A stretch of 64,000 bases of DNA from Acanthornis magna (Eukaryota; Chordata; Aves; Passeriformes; Acanthizidae): assembly GCA_036785705.1 (NCBI GenBank), contig JAWUZG010000970.1, forward strand, positions 2,700,501 to 2,764,500, read 5' to 3'. This document shows positions 49,998-63,307 of the stretch, piece after piece. Every line of letters begins with the position of its first letter. The stretch's first letter is position 1. Both the position numbers and the translations under genes were made by a program. Below the pieces are notes generated by a model. It ran no database searches, had not been told where the DNA came from, and worked only from the letters and a program-made list of their open reading frames with translations.

Positions 49998-52088
49998 GGT
50001 GGGGTGTGAACTGTTTGGAATTTTTTATTAAGAGGGATTTCAGGGAAGTTTATGAAATGTAATAATTTTCCTAGTTCTTACACACAATTTGTGTATAAAC
50101 TGCATAAAATTTTTCTAGGCTATCAATGCAAGAAAAAATGTAGTCTATGATATATAAAAATGGAACAAAGTCTTGCTCAATGGAACACATCTTGTGTCTC
50201 TGCATCCTGAACTCATTCAGGATGATTTGAATTCAAAGGACTTTGCATCTTCAAGCCTTTACAGTATATTTGTATGTACATTAATATTCACTCCCAGGAT
50301 AGGCAGCAGTGTTGTTTCCTCTTGTATCATGATTTGTTAAGAGTTTTGTAAAACTTGTTGTTGTCACATGTGATTCTTTTTTTGTCACCACAGCAGGATG
50401 CTTACCTCTATTAACCAACCAGGATAAACTAATGGGGATCAGTTGGATTAATTATGATGAATTGATCTGAAGATCAGAAAACTGAAAAATGTTGAAAAAT
50501 AGGAGAACAAACCTATAGGTGTTTTGATGCTAGATTTCTTTTGTAAATATGGATGAGTATCGATGTGCTTGCACAACATGACCCCTGCTATCCAAACATT
50601 GTGGCAAATAACCGTAGCATTTAGGCACCTCACAAGCAGTAACTTTACTGTCCAAATAGTGCTTTTGATTTTATTAAATTGTATTAGAAAGAGCACAGGA
50701 AGATTTGGACTGAACTTGTAACTGAGCAAAATATTTTGAGTTATATGCAAAGACCTATTGTCTGCAGTATCTATTGTCTCCTGAGAATGGTAGATGAATT
50801 AATATTGAATTTTCTTTCAATCAATAAGATGATTGAGCCCCTGTTTTCACACTATATCTTTTGGTATTTGTTCTGTAAGTTATTGCCCATACTCAAAGGT
50901 ACAATAATATGTTGTGTGAAAACAGGCATGGCAGCTATGTGAAAAATCTAGCAAGGTAGAACTGGTTTGTCAAAGAAAAATGGAAACAAAATGTCCAGAA
51001 CTGAAAGGGAAGAACTTTCAGCTTGACATACCATGACTTCATTAAAATTACATTAACGTTACTTGTTATTTGGTTACATCATCACAAACCACTCAGGTTT
51101 TTTTTGTAGTCTAATAAGGTCACTAACAGTAGCCATTAACTGACATTCTAGCAATCCTTCCATTCATTGCCCAGAAATTCATTTGGAAATGGGTGCTTTG
51201 TTAAGTTTTTTGTCCTCCTAACCTTTGTTGTTTAGGGAGGTGCTGTGTTTGCAGACTAAAAGCTGACCAAAATTAGATGTCTAAATAGTCAGGGTGAAAG
51301 ATGGAGTCCCTTCAGACTAGTGAAGCTCCTTGTTTGGATGGTCTCAGCTAATAAGTGAGACACCTCAGTATGTCAGGATATATATTTTAATGCTGTGGCT
51401 TTCTTCTCCAGCATCCTCAACAGGGTATTTCTGAGGTTTAAGGTAAACATGTCTTAGTTGAAGCAGATAAACCCCTTCCCACAATTTCAGTGGCTGAAGT
51501 TTCCTCATATACACCACCACCAGCTGGTTCCTCTCTGCTCAAGAGGTCCACAACCCCTGTGTTTACTTTTCCTGTTGGTTTCTGGTTAGATAACAGCAGA
51601 TGCGGCTACTCAGTGCATGAGTGATTTGTTTCTCTTGAAAAGATTGTGCTTTCTTAACTTTAAAAGACTATTTTGTTTTCCAAATATATGATTTATCAAT
51701 CAATTAATTTCTGGACATTCCTATTAGAAGGGAACTAATTTTGAATCTGGGAAATGCCACAGTGGAAAAGCTAATGCTGCTATTACGATTAGTTTAAAAA
51801 AATTATATAGGAGTAGCATGACATTTTGATATGCTGACTTAGAAGACACTAAAAATCTCAGTATATAAAATAAATTTAAAAAATCATTTAAAATCACAAA
51901 AAACTCCAAGCAAGTAAATGTAAAAGATGTAATAATTATAAATTAAGTAAATAAATAGTAAAAAAAATTCCATATAGCAAAAAAAGAGAAGTTTGTAACG
52001 AGTAAGCTCATTTTTCTTAACTATCTTCTACCAATACACTGAAAGGTTTTCTCTGATGATCTACACATGTAAAATCTTTCCTGCTCAG

Positions 52089-52158
52089 CAGCCTTGCAGA
52101 GACCTCCCAGAAAACCAGATCCATCTTATCCATCTCAGATGCTTCCAGAACGGCCAAG
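52089..52158 (+). other. Candidate short exon (70 nt), unproven
   Basis: An acceptor-like TTTCCTGCTCAG ends at 52088 and a near-ideal donor AAG|GTAAGC follows at 52156-52164. The 70 nt between are open in all three frames and less AT-rich than their surroundings. The frames include text such as RPPRKPDPSYPSQ (frame starting at 52091) and SLAETSQKTRS (frame starting at 52090). I do not recognise a protein. With no other exon in the window and a length not divisible by three, this could be a cassette or non-coding-RNA exon, or chance. Confidence 0.3.
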
Positions 52159-54184
52159 GTAAGCATTTGCTTAAGTCTCAGTGTACTCAGTTCAGCACCT
52201 TTTACATGTGATCATTGAAATATGAAACAGCCTTTACTGAAGGCTTCTATTTGATAAAAATCAAAGCAGAACAATATATATTTTAAACAGTTTTTAATCT
52301 GTAGTGGTTTTTGCACCTTCATTCTTAATTATTCTATTAATGCTAGTTAATTTTGTTGTTTTCAGAAATAAATTTCCTATTAGAATATTTCTTTGCATCT
52401 AATTACTATTTAATTATAGTTTTATTATCTTTCATTGAGTGTTTTGTCTCTCTTGTATATTCCCTTCCCAAGGCACATCCTCAGTTATTGAAGTGTGTAT
52501 CAAGCCAGTAGGAGGACATTTTCATTAAATCGGGCAAGTCAGTATTGAGCCTTAATTGAAGATCAAATTGTTGCTACCACTCTCACTTTGCTGCTCCCTT
52601 GTACATACAGTTCTCTTGGAAAAGGCTTTGTGATTCTTTTGAATAATCTCTGAGGCAATAAATAGGTGAAAGTTCACAGCTACACAGCATGCTTTGGACA
52701 GCTGGGTAGACTCAAAACCAGGACATTATAACATGTGCAAAATTAAATATGGCAATGTTGATAGCATGGTCTGTATGGGAGACCTAAGAAGTTAAAATAT
52801 TATAAGATACTGAGGCAAAAAACAGTATGTAGAGGAAAAACTTTTTTCTTTGTAAAGCTATTATCATAATTGCTACCGAGGTTTTGAATTTTTGAAGGCA
52901 TATAATTTCCAACATTTTTTTCCTTCAAGTCTTACTCTACATTCTAAGGGCTCTTCTGTGAAATGATATCTGTTGCACTGAATTTTCTAGCTATACTATA
53001 GTTCCCCTTAGGTCTTCCAAGTATTTTAAAATTGAATATTTTTGATTGTCCCAGCCATCTTTTACTGGACTCTTATAAAAAAGAAAGAAAATGGGATTAA
53101 AAAAGTGAAGCACTTAAGAAAAAGAAAAAATCTGTATTTTAGGTTCTGAGCAAGTTAGAGAGACTTGAATAAATATTCAATTTTTTTGTTTGTTTAAAAA
53201 AAATAACTCTTCAGATAGGAACCTGGAGAAATGTAAATTTCTTTATTTAGCTTTTGATAAAAAAATTCATGAATATAGGGAATTTATCATATTCTTTCTC
53301 ATTCTAGATTATTATTTAAGACATGCAAAACACTCAAGGAGAATTGGTATTCATTTGTTGAGCATAACAATGATTTTGGTCCTCATTTTTTCCAAATTTA
53401 GCTCTTTTCCCAAAAAGAAGAAACCTTTTCATCCAAACACAAAGATGAGTAAACCTCAGGCACTTCTTTAGTCGAAGGCAGTTCCTACTGACCTGTAGGA
53501 TTCTATAATCAGTTCTGCAGCTCTTCAAACATTATATACCTTACTTTTTTTTTTCATAAATCTGAAAGAACAACCCGTTAAGGTCCAGCATGTCTACTTT
53601 ATGATTCATTTGTTGACTCAACAAAGGAATAATCTCATACAAGTTCTGAAAAGCCAGTGGCTGAATGAAACCCACATATAATCTTCAGATCTGTCAAAGC
53701 CTCTCCTGAAACAACTTCTTGTGAAAAGCATGTCAGAAATAAAATATGAAAGAGAATGTTTTCTTCATCCCACAGAGGGATGGTATCTGGGTACGACTGG
53801 ACAGCTGAGTCTGTTAAGTAATAAACTCTCAGATCTGGCATAACTTTTTTTCCAAAAACCTCCTCTACTTCAGATTTGTTATGCAATATGAGCAAGAAGG
53901 TCAAGATTCTCCAGACAAATACTCATCTCATGGACATCAATACCAAACCCAAATTATTTCAGTGGGATTTCTGTCTTTCCTTACTTTCCTTGAGCAAGAG
54001 TGTGTAAAACAAGAGTGAGTAGTAATTTTTTTACATTTTAGGATTATAATACACATACTGCCTGATAGTATGCATTCAGTATGGTGTAGGGCAGGGTTCC
54101 TATTCAAAGAAGCATCAACATGGTTCTGTGGAAAATTTCATCAAGTCCAAAGAAGGCATAAATAAAATCTCAAACCTGTTATGG

Positions 54185-54855
54185 AAAAACCCTGTGCAGT
54201 GGCACAAGCTGGGGGCCATCTGGCTGGAAAGTAACTCTCGGGGGAAAAAGACATGGTGCTGTAGTGGAACAAGTTGAACATAGGCTAGTAGTGTTGCCTG
54301 ACAGCAGAAAAGGACAACAGTGGATACGTTACTAACAGAGTGGCCAGCAGGTCCAGGGAAGTGATTCTTTCCATCTGTTTGGCACTGGTGAGACCACATC
54401 TGGAGCACTGTGTCTAGTTTCTGGCTCCCCATACTAGACAGACATAGACGTACTGGAGGAAGTCCAGTACAAATGGGGGCAGGAGGACACAGTACATAAG
54501 GAGGAGCTGAGGGAGAATTGGATTAGATGAGACTTGAAGGGACACCTTATCTCCAACTTCAACTCCAGTAGGGAGGGCGCACAATAGACAAACTTATTGA
54601 AGGTACCCAGTGATAAGGGAGAGGAAACAGATGCAAGGTGGAACATTTGAAAGCATATTTAGATATTAGGAAAATGCCTTTCCAACATGGGAGTTATCAG
54701 TGCCTGGAGATCTCCCAGAGCAATTGCAAAATTTCCTGCCTTGAGAATATTCCAACAGACTTGGACAGCTTGACTTCATAACAGATCTAAGCTGGCCTTG
54801 CTCTGAGTGAGGATCTTGACTAGATCACATTAAATTGTATTGTGATGCTACAGGA
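54185..54855 (+). mobile_element. CR1 LINE, old 5'-truncated copy
   Basis: Landmarks of the CR1 3' region appear in order but are heavily decayed: AGCTGGGGGCCATCTGGCTG near 54208, CACTGGTGAGACCACATCTG near 54384, GAGCACTGTGTCTAGTTTCTG near 54404, GGAGGAAGTCCAGTAC near 54453, GAGGAGCTGAGGGAGAATTGG near 54501 and GCCTGGAGATCTCCCAGAG near 54702. The terminal units are blurred (ATTGTATTGTGATGC at about 54834). Divergence is visibly greater than in the other copies. Confidence 0.83.
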
Positions 54856-55230
54856 TGCTCTATGGGATTTTTATAAAACTCTTTATTTTATATTGCTGTT
54901 TTGCTTTGTAAGCTGATAACTGGAATTATGGTAACTAGTTTATTATTGATAAAGCACATTTTTCTCTGTGTCCATTGTTGTTTGCCAGTGATGCAGTTTT
55001 CAACTTAAGGGTAAGACTTGGTTAGTTTTAAGGTTTTTTGATTGAAAGGAGCCATGCAAATTGGCACCATGTATACTCACATGACTTTTTTTCCTAGTCT
55101 GTTTAAGAATAGGCAAATATCAGACTTTTTTATTTTTGTGGAAAAATCTGGGTTTTGAATTCTTTCAATCACTTGGGAATTAGAGTGAGAGCAGATGCTG
55201 TTAATTGTGATTATCAGATTTTAAGAAGTG
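54856..55230. other. Spacer between two convergent CR1 copies
   Basis: About 375 bp of AT-rich sequence with nothing recognisable. Confidence 0.6.
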
Positions 55231-55895
55231 TCATAGAATCATAGAATGGTTTGAGTTGGAATGGACATTAAGATCACCTAGTCCCGAACACCCTGACATG
55301 GGCAGGAACACCTTCCACTAGACCAAGTTGCTTAAAGCCCCAACCAACCAATCAACACATCCAGCGATGGGACATCCACCACTGAACAAACTGTGCCAGT
55401 GTCTCACCACCCTCACAGCAAAGATTTTCTTCCTGATATCTAATCTGAACCTACTCTCTTTCAGTTTGAAGCCATTCCCCCTTTACATGCTCTTGTAAAT
55501 TGTCCTCCCCCCCAGTTCTCTTGGAGGCCCCTTTTGGTACTGGAAGTTCTGTTAGGTCTCCTGCCTTCCTTCTCTTCTCCAGGCTGAACAACCCCAACTC
55601 CACCAAGTGCTCCAGGCCTCTGACCATCTCTGAAAGCCCTTCTCTGGAGTCGCTGCAACAGGTCCATGACATTCCTGTACATGAGCTCCCAGAGCTGCAT
55701 GAAGCGCTTCAGACAAGGTCACACAAGAGCAGAGTAGAGAGGAAGAATCACCTCCCTTGATCTTCTGGCCATGTTTCTTTCTATGCAGCCCAGGATATAG
55801 TTGATTTTCTGGACTGGGAGTGCACATTACCTGGTCATATTGAGCTTCTTGTGCACCAACAGCCCTATGCCTGTTCCCAGTCCGCTGTGCAGTAA
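55231..55895 (-). mobile_element. CR1 LINE, 5'-truncated copy
   Basis: On the plus strand it starts TCATAGAATCATAGAATGG (reverse complement of the CR1 end units), then GAACACCCTGACATGGGCAG near 55287, CACCACCCTCACAGCAAAGA near 55405, CTTCTCCAGGCTGAACAACC near 55573, AGGCCTCTGACCATCTCTG near 55615 and GGCCATGTTTCTTTCTATGC near 55767. The block near 55837 (CATATTGAGCTTCTTGTGCA) matches the CR1 reverse transcriptase region. The minus-strand reading frame is interrupted by stops and shifts. The 5' end is lost at about 55895. Confidence 0.93.
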
Positions 55896-58800
55896 TATTT
55901 TCTTTTGACCAAGATATTGATATGAAATTACCACAATGCAATTGAAACTTTTAAATTTCTATGTGTTTGCAATCACCTTTACTCAAAGCAGCTACGGAAT
56001 GGTTTTGTTTTTCTACTCTAGCACAACTAATATTATCAAATACTCAGAATCCCGTTGAAAGAAAACTCAGCATAAGATGATGTAATGAAATGGTTCTTCC
56101 CAATTTATAAGTATGTACTCAAAGTCATTAAACATTTATAATTCCATGTTTTGTTCAGGTTTTCATGACTGTTTTCAGTGAACTTCAAATGTCTCCGTTC
56201 TGTTTATATTCTGAACAAAGACCTCTAGAAGCATCTGCTTTAAACAATAGATAGGATATCCTCTGGAAGACATCTGTCTCTAATATCCTCCCTGGTCAAA
56301 TTAATTTCAATAGAAACAGTGCTCTTATAGATCACATTTGTATGATTTACATTTACTGGTGCCAAGCTTAAAAATCAGATTCTTAAAAGTAGGGTGCTTT
56401 GAAATGTCTTGTTATTAGGAAATGTTGGTATTTCCATAAAATCTAAATGTGTTGGTTTTGATTCCCATAATGCATGATGTCTTAAAACAATATTTTCCAT
56501 GTTGAAATATTACTGTCTTATGTTATATATGTTTAATATCTTCCTGTCCCTAAAATACTAGTCTGTCAATTTTCTTCTTCTATTTGGTTTTTAAAATGCA
56601 AATTTATTTTCTAACCATTATCTTACTAAAGGACAATACAAAAAGATTGGTGAATTAATTATCTTTAAAATGCTCAAATCTACCTTTTAGGTCCTGCAAA
56701 ATATATTCTGAGTCAGTTCTTGCTGACAGGCACAACTCACAAGGAATTGGCCACACAAACTGAAGCTAGGTCACAAAGCCAAACAGTTTCGTTGAGACCA
56801 GTGCTGAATCTGCTCAGGTTCTGGGCTTCAAACTGTGTTTATATCACTCTGCTAGATGGTTCAGACTGCAGGTGGAACAGACACAGCTGTCCGCAGTCTA
56901 CCAAAGGTATATATGATGCACAACTCCAAAGTTGGAAGGGATATCTGAATCTACAAAAAGTTGCTGGACATAAATTGTAACCTAAATGGCAGTTGCAAAG
57001 AGCTCTGTAGTGTCTATTGGGCAATTATCTAGCTTATTTTCAAACTAGCTTATTTTTCACCTGTGGAATCAAGAGTTTGATTTAAAGAAAGCAGCAGGAG
57101 TGTTCCATGAAGTTTTGTTCCTAGGTAGGGTTAGAATCTTCATTTGTTTATTGTGTGGGTGTTGTCTGATCGAGACTTTAGTTCGTTATTTTGAACTTAT
57201 AAAAAATGCGATTTTGGAGGGGCATAATGGTTTTGTTGATTCTTTCCTACCTCTAAATACAGTACAGAAACAATTTTTTCATTGAAATGGCAGGAAAACC
57301 TGGCCTTAACTAAATCACTACTTGTTCCTGGCATCATCCCTCCTCAATGTACTTCAGATATATGAGCATGATATGTACCTCAAGTACAGGTAGACCTGAA
57401 GTATGGTCTATTTGTCATATGATTAATTTAGAACTTAAAATTAATTCTTATGTCTATTAATTCTCTTTCAAAGATTGAATTTATCTTAATAACAGGATTT
57501 TTAAAAGATAAGATTCTATTCTAAGCCACAGGTTTTCCATTTGCATAATTTTTCATGATAACAATAGTTGGGTTTTTTTCTTATTTGAGCACCAATTTTT
57601 AAATGTGCAGCAGTAACAGAACTAAAATATACATACTTTCAGTTTGAGTTGTTGCTGTAAACTTAAACTGAAGACCTCTGCTACAGAGCTAGCCTGCACT
57701 TTAAACTGATGGCAGAAGAAATCATTACTCACAGGTAAAGAGAACTTGAAGATACTGTTATGTATGGTGTTTGTTGGGATCTGCCAGCTGTGCCTTAAAG
57801 AATGTATGTTTATATGCACATTGAGGACTGTTTATGGAAGACATGGTTTTCTCAAACATGTATGTTGTGGTTAGTACTTCAAGTATTTCACTAGAAAAGT
57901 TGGGTTTGACAGCCTTGACATAATGCAGACCTTCATAATAGAAGGCCATGATGAGATTCTCCAAACATCTGTGTGTCAGCACAGGACATTGCTGAGGCAA
58001 ACTGAATAGTGTGTGACTTCAGTATATTTTGTTTCTGTGCTTGATGTCCTGTATTATGTTAACATTGACAGTTTTCTTTGGTTGGGGAAAAATTATAATG
58101 TGAGCTGTATTGTTTACATGGTACTTCTCAAGTAGTATTTATACACTATATGTAGCAGAGCTTTGTGAAATTCCTTGCCTCTGAATGCATATGAAAGTGC
58201 ACTGCCTGGGCTTGTTACAAGGTAGGAAGTGTTCTTTGGGAAAATGACACTCCAAATGAGATCTGTTGGCATTAAAAAGTCAAGAAAATAAGGAAGAGTC
58301 TCTGAGATCGAGTGATAACACATGGCTGGAGAATCACAGAATCATGATGGCTTGTTTCAAATTCAAAGATGCTTGGAGAACTGTCAGACAATCTCAGCCT
58401 AAAACTGATGATGAAAAAAGCCTTCTGGCTGTTCACAGTGATTCTGTCCACAAGGTCCATTCACAGAAATAATTCTAGTTCATTAACAATTTTTAACTAG
58501 CAAACTTAATGGGAATTGTGGGAATCCCTGAACTACAAATAGGAATAGAAAAAGCTGTGTTCTCACTGAGAACACTAAGTGAACCTGATATTATTGAGTA
58601 AAATTCTTTCAGATTGTTGGTAATGTTTAAAAGGTTTGTAACTATAACAAGGCAAATGGATGTTAAATTTCATCCAGAAGCCAAAATTTAGCCCATAACT
58701 TGGATTTTATGTTTTATAGATATTAACAATTTTCAGTTTTTAAACTTTGCCAACTTAGAATAAGAGGGAATTTGAAGAATGATTTTACATATTATATTTA

Positions 58801-61494
58801 ATGGTCAAAATCCTTCAAATGCCAGTACAGGACTTCATTAGCACACTCTTGTGGGATGACCGTATAAGCTCTAAATACTCAATGAAATTATACCATGCCA
58901 AACAAATGTGATTTTGTTGTTGTGGTTTGAAAGAGAAACGAAAATCCATTCCCTCTCCTGAGCACTTAGTATCACACCATGTGATACTGAAATAGCACTG
59001 CAATCAGTTGATTAAGAACATCTTAAATGGATTTACAGTTGTCTATGCTAGAAAAGTAGAGACAATTTGTATGCAGATGTTTGTAGGCCCATTTTAGTTT
59101 CAATATTTTCTTGCCAATAAAGTGTATATATGGGTGGTTAAATTAGTCAGAGACAGAAAGTCAGGCCAGAAAACACTGGGAAATGACTTCTGTACCTGGG
59201 TGTTTTTATAGAGTATTCTCATTGTGGAATTTCCTCAGCTTGACCTATTTGAAAAAAATTTATGTTTACTTAAATGGACAGCAAAGAATGAAGATTATGT
59301 GTAAAGAGTAGAAATCCATGTAGTGTAGTCCAGATGCACTAGAATTGTCTTCAGGTGGTTAATAAAAGACCAGAATGCTACTTTGTAGGGAAGGACAATA
59401 GCTGTTCTAATTAGAGGGCTGTTGAATAAGAATATGAAGGTATGTTATCTCTGTGTTGTTAAGGTCTTACCATGATGGAAGTCAAAAGGTCAAAAATACT
59501 TCAATGTGAAGAAATTTGTTCAGAAAAGAACGTCAGGACCAATTTGACATGTGAGAAATAGTTCTTATAGCACAATTTATTTTGGTCAAGAAGAAAAAAA
59601 TCACATACTTGGACCTGTGTGCATAAGAGATTTTTGAAATTAAATGGACTTTAACCTAACAGAAAACGCTTGACAAGGTCTTGGCATATTCCCAAAGATT
59701 GAAAAAACACACAACAATATCAAAACAAAACTATCCACACTGAAAAACAAAAGTCAATCTTTAATCCCAAGGGTGAGGAAGAAGAAGAACCTGAAGCAAA
59801 ACTGTATGTGTAAGGCAACTGAGAATCTATTACATCGTACGTTTTTGGGTTTTTTACCTGAAGTAAAACCAGTCAAAACCAAAATAATAGATATTTTCAT
59901 TTCTGTTACAAAGGAGGTGAAACTTAAATGGTGTCTTTGCTTGAAATCTATGAAATGTGGGTAAACAAAAAGTTAACCCTAAAACTAGTTTTTCTCAGAT
60001 GTTAGCCAGATACCTTTAATTATCTGCAATTATTCTTTTGAGGCAGTAGATTAGTGAACAGACCTAAAGTCTGGATTTGGTTAATTTTGGTCTTAGCCCT
60101 TGGAAAATATTTGACATCATAAAATATACTGGAGAATATTGGTCCTTTTAATCCTCATGTCTTGTTGCTTAGTTCAGCCGTCCTATTTTTCCTATTTGAA
60201 ATTCTTTTTTGTCCAAAAGGAAAAGAATGAGTGAAGGTCACATTGTTTTAGGAAATTAGTTCCAGAAAGTATTTCTCAAAAAGAAATTGGTTTTGAAGTA
60301 AACAATATCCATCTCCCAGTTTTATTTTCATGTGTATTTAAAGAAGATTCTCCAGTCTCATGGATTTTTTTTCAACTAAAAAAAATTGGCTCTCTTTTCC
60401 ATTTCAATCCTTTGTTAAAAGGTATTTCAAGGTGAAAACATGAAACTTATTTAACTTATTTGAAGCACTAAACTTTCTGTCTTTTATAAGATAGAGACTA
60501 AACTCCATATTTTCATACTTGTGATGAAAGCAAGCTTTTGGTGGTTTTGTTTGTTTGTGTTTTTGGTGGCATTCTTAATGGCATGTTTTATATCAACTCT
60601 TTGTTACTCAGGTCTAGAATATTTTATGTTGAGTGTGTTAAGGACTAGACATGACCAACATGTGGCTTTTGCACTTCATGAGGCTGGTGAGCAGCTAAGC
60701 ACTCCTCAAAACAATTGCAGTGTTGGGTAGATGGTGGCTGGGAAATTGGAGTAGAAATAACTGCTTGAGAGGAAAAGCAAGGCATCAGTGCCCAATTCCC
60801 AATTCATTCAAGCAACTTTACTCTCTACTTCTTTAACTACAAACAAGTTTCCCTGAGCCTTTTCACATGCAACATTTGACTGTTCTGCCCTGTCTTTCTG
60901 TTTCACAATTCGTATTCTAAAATGCAGGTACATCATGTAGATCCTATCCATGGTGTAAGAGGAAGAAAAATCTCATACTGGAGAGTGGGGTTTGATCATA
61001 AAATCATTGAAAAAACTTTTCAAATATTGTTATTTTTCCTTGGGTGAAAGTATTAGCATTCTTTGGATGTCCTCAGGCTCTCTATTACCTCATTAGATAT
61101 AGTCAGTGACCACACAGAGCAGACTACAAACCTACATCTGTGAAAAGAAAGGAACTCTTCCAGTGTTTCAGAAGAACAAAATTAAGAATAAACATGTTGT
61201 TTCAATGGTCCACTTATTTACTGAGCTGCTGAGTTCCTATTCAGGCGAACATACAAATTGTTTCTGTGCAAAAGCATAATACAATTTTTTGTGATAGCAA
61301 CAGAGGATGTGAAACAGTGATTCAAGAGCATATCAAGAGCAGATAGTCTTGTCAAGTGAAGAATATTGCAGATGATTCTTAAATGGCTAAAGCTGCAATC
61401 ATGGTTGTGAACCAAAACTGATGGAGCTTTATTCAGAGAGAAAATGATTTGACAAAGGTATATACAGCCAGATCAAAGGAGGGAAGGAAACCCT
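55896..61494. other. AT-rich non-coding DNA, no gene recognised
   Basis: No exon or intact repeat is recognised. The text at about 58328-58370 (AGAATCACAGAATCATGATGG) could be the decayed end of a minus-strand CR1, listed separately with low confidence. Confidence 0.45.
58328..58370 (-). mobile_element. Possible CR1 3' end scrap
   Basis: AGAATCACAGAATCATGATGG resembles the reversed CR1 end units, and TTCAAAGAT might match what normally follows. It is only about 40 bp and may be chance. Confidence 0.25.
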
Positions 61495-61533
61495 CAACAA
61501 ACAAACAAACAAACAAACAAACAAACAAACAAA
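61495..61533. repeat. (CAAA)n microsatellite
   Basis: About nine and a half CAAA units without interruption. Confidence 0.95.
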
Positions 61534-62667
61534 TGCAAAACCCAAAGAGCCCCAGATGTTTTGAAGCACAAGTTCAATCAACTGTATAATGACTTCTGTA
61601 CCTGGGAGTTCATTACTAAGTGCTTTTGTTTCAGAATCAGTTCTAAAATAACATGACAGTTGATAGCAATCAGAAGTTAAGTGGGCTTTTCTCTTCAGGA
61701 TTAGTGCTGGCTTCTGTGTGTATCAAGTTGTGCAATTTAGAAGCAACCATGACAGTATCTGGCATGAAGCCCTATGCCATGTCTACGTGGGATGTGACTA
61801 GTGACTTCCCATAGGTACCCTGGGTGCAAACCTGAGTTTGCAGCACATAATCCTTTGATAGGGTTAAGCAAAACCTAATTCTGTGAATCGCATGTGGAAA
61901 TAAAAAAGTTAACCTTACAGATTGTTCTCTCTAAATCTGCTTTTCTGTATGGTACAGGTTCCAATAAGAGTGGTAATACATTAGTGTCTCATAAATCTTG
62001 CTGCTTGAATGCAGGTTATTCTTATTAATTTGCTCTGCTCACATCCTGCCTGAACAACTTTCATCTTTCTAGGCTTATAAGACATGATTTTGAGTACCAA
62101 TTGTCTCTATAACAGATTTTGAGCAGTTTCCATATTCATTATAATAGAACCATTGTTGTGTGTCAGAATCTTCCTATGGGAAATTACATCTTATAATTAT
62201 GTCCAGCTCAGTATTTGAATGTAGGTCACTGGGTGCTAATATCCCTTCTACCTTGCTTGCTGATTTCCCCAGAACACACGGCTGTTTAGACCAGCCAGGA
62301 GCCAAGAGTTTACCACTTCAAAGTCATGGTCAGGAGCACGTGCCAGTTTCTGTAATGCCACATCTAATGTTGTGGATGTGTAGTGTAGAAGGTCAGTGGC
62401 TGAGGACTGGTGTCCTGCAAGTGGGCAGATCTCCACTGGAACTGGTGGAGCTTTGATAATTAACATGAGTTGACATGCAGCTAAAAGGACTCAAGTGTTA
62501 CAGTTTGCATGTCTCTAACTAGTAACATTGATAGAACGTGCATTTCAATAATCTTCAGTAATGTAATTTGTAATTTGTATTTCCCAGATTTGCAGATATT
62601 TGGGTAAAATAATATTCTTACATCTTGGACCAAAATATGGGGTGTTTGCCCCCAAATCACAGCATTA
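61534..62667. other. Non-coding DNA, no gene recognised
   Basis: A 98-codon open frame at 62160-62456 has no recognisable motif. Nothing else is seen. Confidence 0.45.
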
Positions 62668-62803
62668 GTTACGGTTTTGGGGTTTTATTTGGGTTTTTTT
62701 TTCAAATTTTTTGTTTGTTTTTTGTTTGTGGTTTTGTTTATTTTTTCATGTTTGTTTGTTTGTTTGTTTGTTTGTTGGGGTTTTTTGTTTGTTTTTTTTC
62801 CCC
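62668..62803. repeat. T/G-rich low-complexity tract with (GTTT)n
   Basis: T-runs and GTTT units on plus, including seven tandem GTTT near 62751-62776, ending TTTTTTTTCCCC. Similar in composition to 19610-19760. Frames through it are artefacts, including the 3' end of a 195-codon minus-strand frame. Confidence 0.9.
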
Positions 62804-63277
62804 GAGAGGATGGAATGTCAGAGGAAGAAGAGCAAGAGGAGGAGAATTTTTTAAAATTTTTTTTTTGTGCCTGGAACCAAATGGCAGTATGTTTATGTTG
62901 AATAGCCTTTGCTCAGAGATGTGTTTCGCAGCAATGCTTTCAGCCTTCTGTTTGTGTGGTCTGAATTCAGAGAAATTATTTGCTTCTGTTTCCCACAAGG
63001 CTACAGACAGGCTGAAGATGTTATGGAAAATGTCAAAGGAAGAAACACACTGAGACAAGGAAAGAATATAAAAATATTGTGAGTAATTGTGCTGGAGACT
63101 GCATAGCAATAGCTCCAGCTTGGTTGGAAAATAAATTTGGCCAGTGAAGCTCAGTGGAAAACACCCAATACACGTTGCACTCTTGTTTATATCCCTTGTA
63201 AACTCTGGCCCCAAGGTACAGAAAAAGATATGTTTGAAGCTCAGCACAAATTTATTTAGATTTATTGAAGGGTCTGG
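62804..63277. other. Non-coding DNA inside a long minus-strand open frame
   Basis: A minus-strand frame spans 62738-63325 (195 codons), but its start lies in a 12-bp tandem repeat and its end in a GTTT microsatellite. The middle has no recognisable domain. I treat it as chance. Confidence 0.5.
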
Positions 63278-63307
63278 ACTGCCAGACCCACTGCCAGACC
63301 CACTGCC
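63278..63307. repeat. 12-bp tandem repeat, 2.5 copies
   Basis: The unit ACTGCCAGACCC occurs twice perfectly and then as a half copy ACTGCC. Recent slippage-type duplication. Confidence 0.93.

Larger units (their letters stand above)
48166..54184. other. AT-rich non-coding DNA, one exon candidate
   Basis: No transposon landmark. A (TTTG)5-like microsatellite lies at 49977-49997. The region near 51.7-52.0 kb is extremely AT-rich. The only exon-like structure is at 52089-52158, listed separately. Confidence 0.45.

Noticed and set aside
55451..55941. Overlapping 73-129-codon frames, mainly minus strand
   Set aside because: They lie in a CR1 copy. They are relics or shadows of the CR1 reverse transcriptase frame, not host genes.
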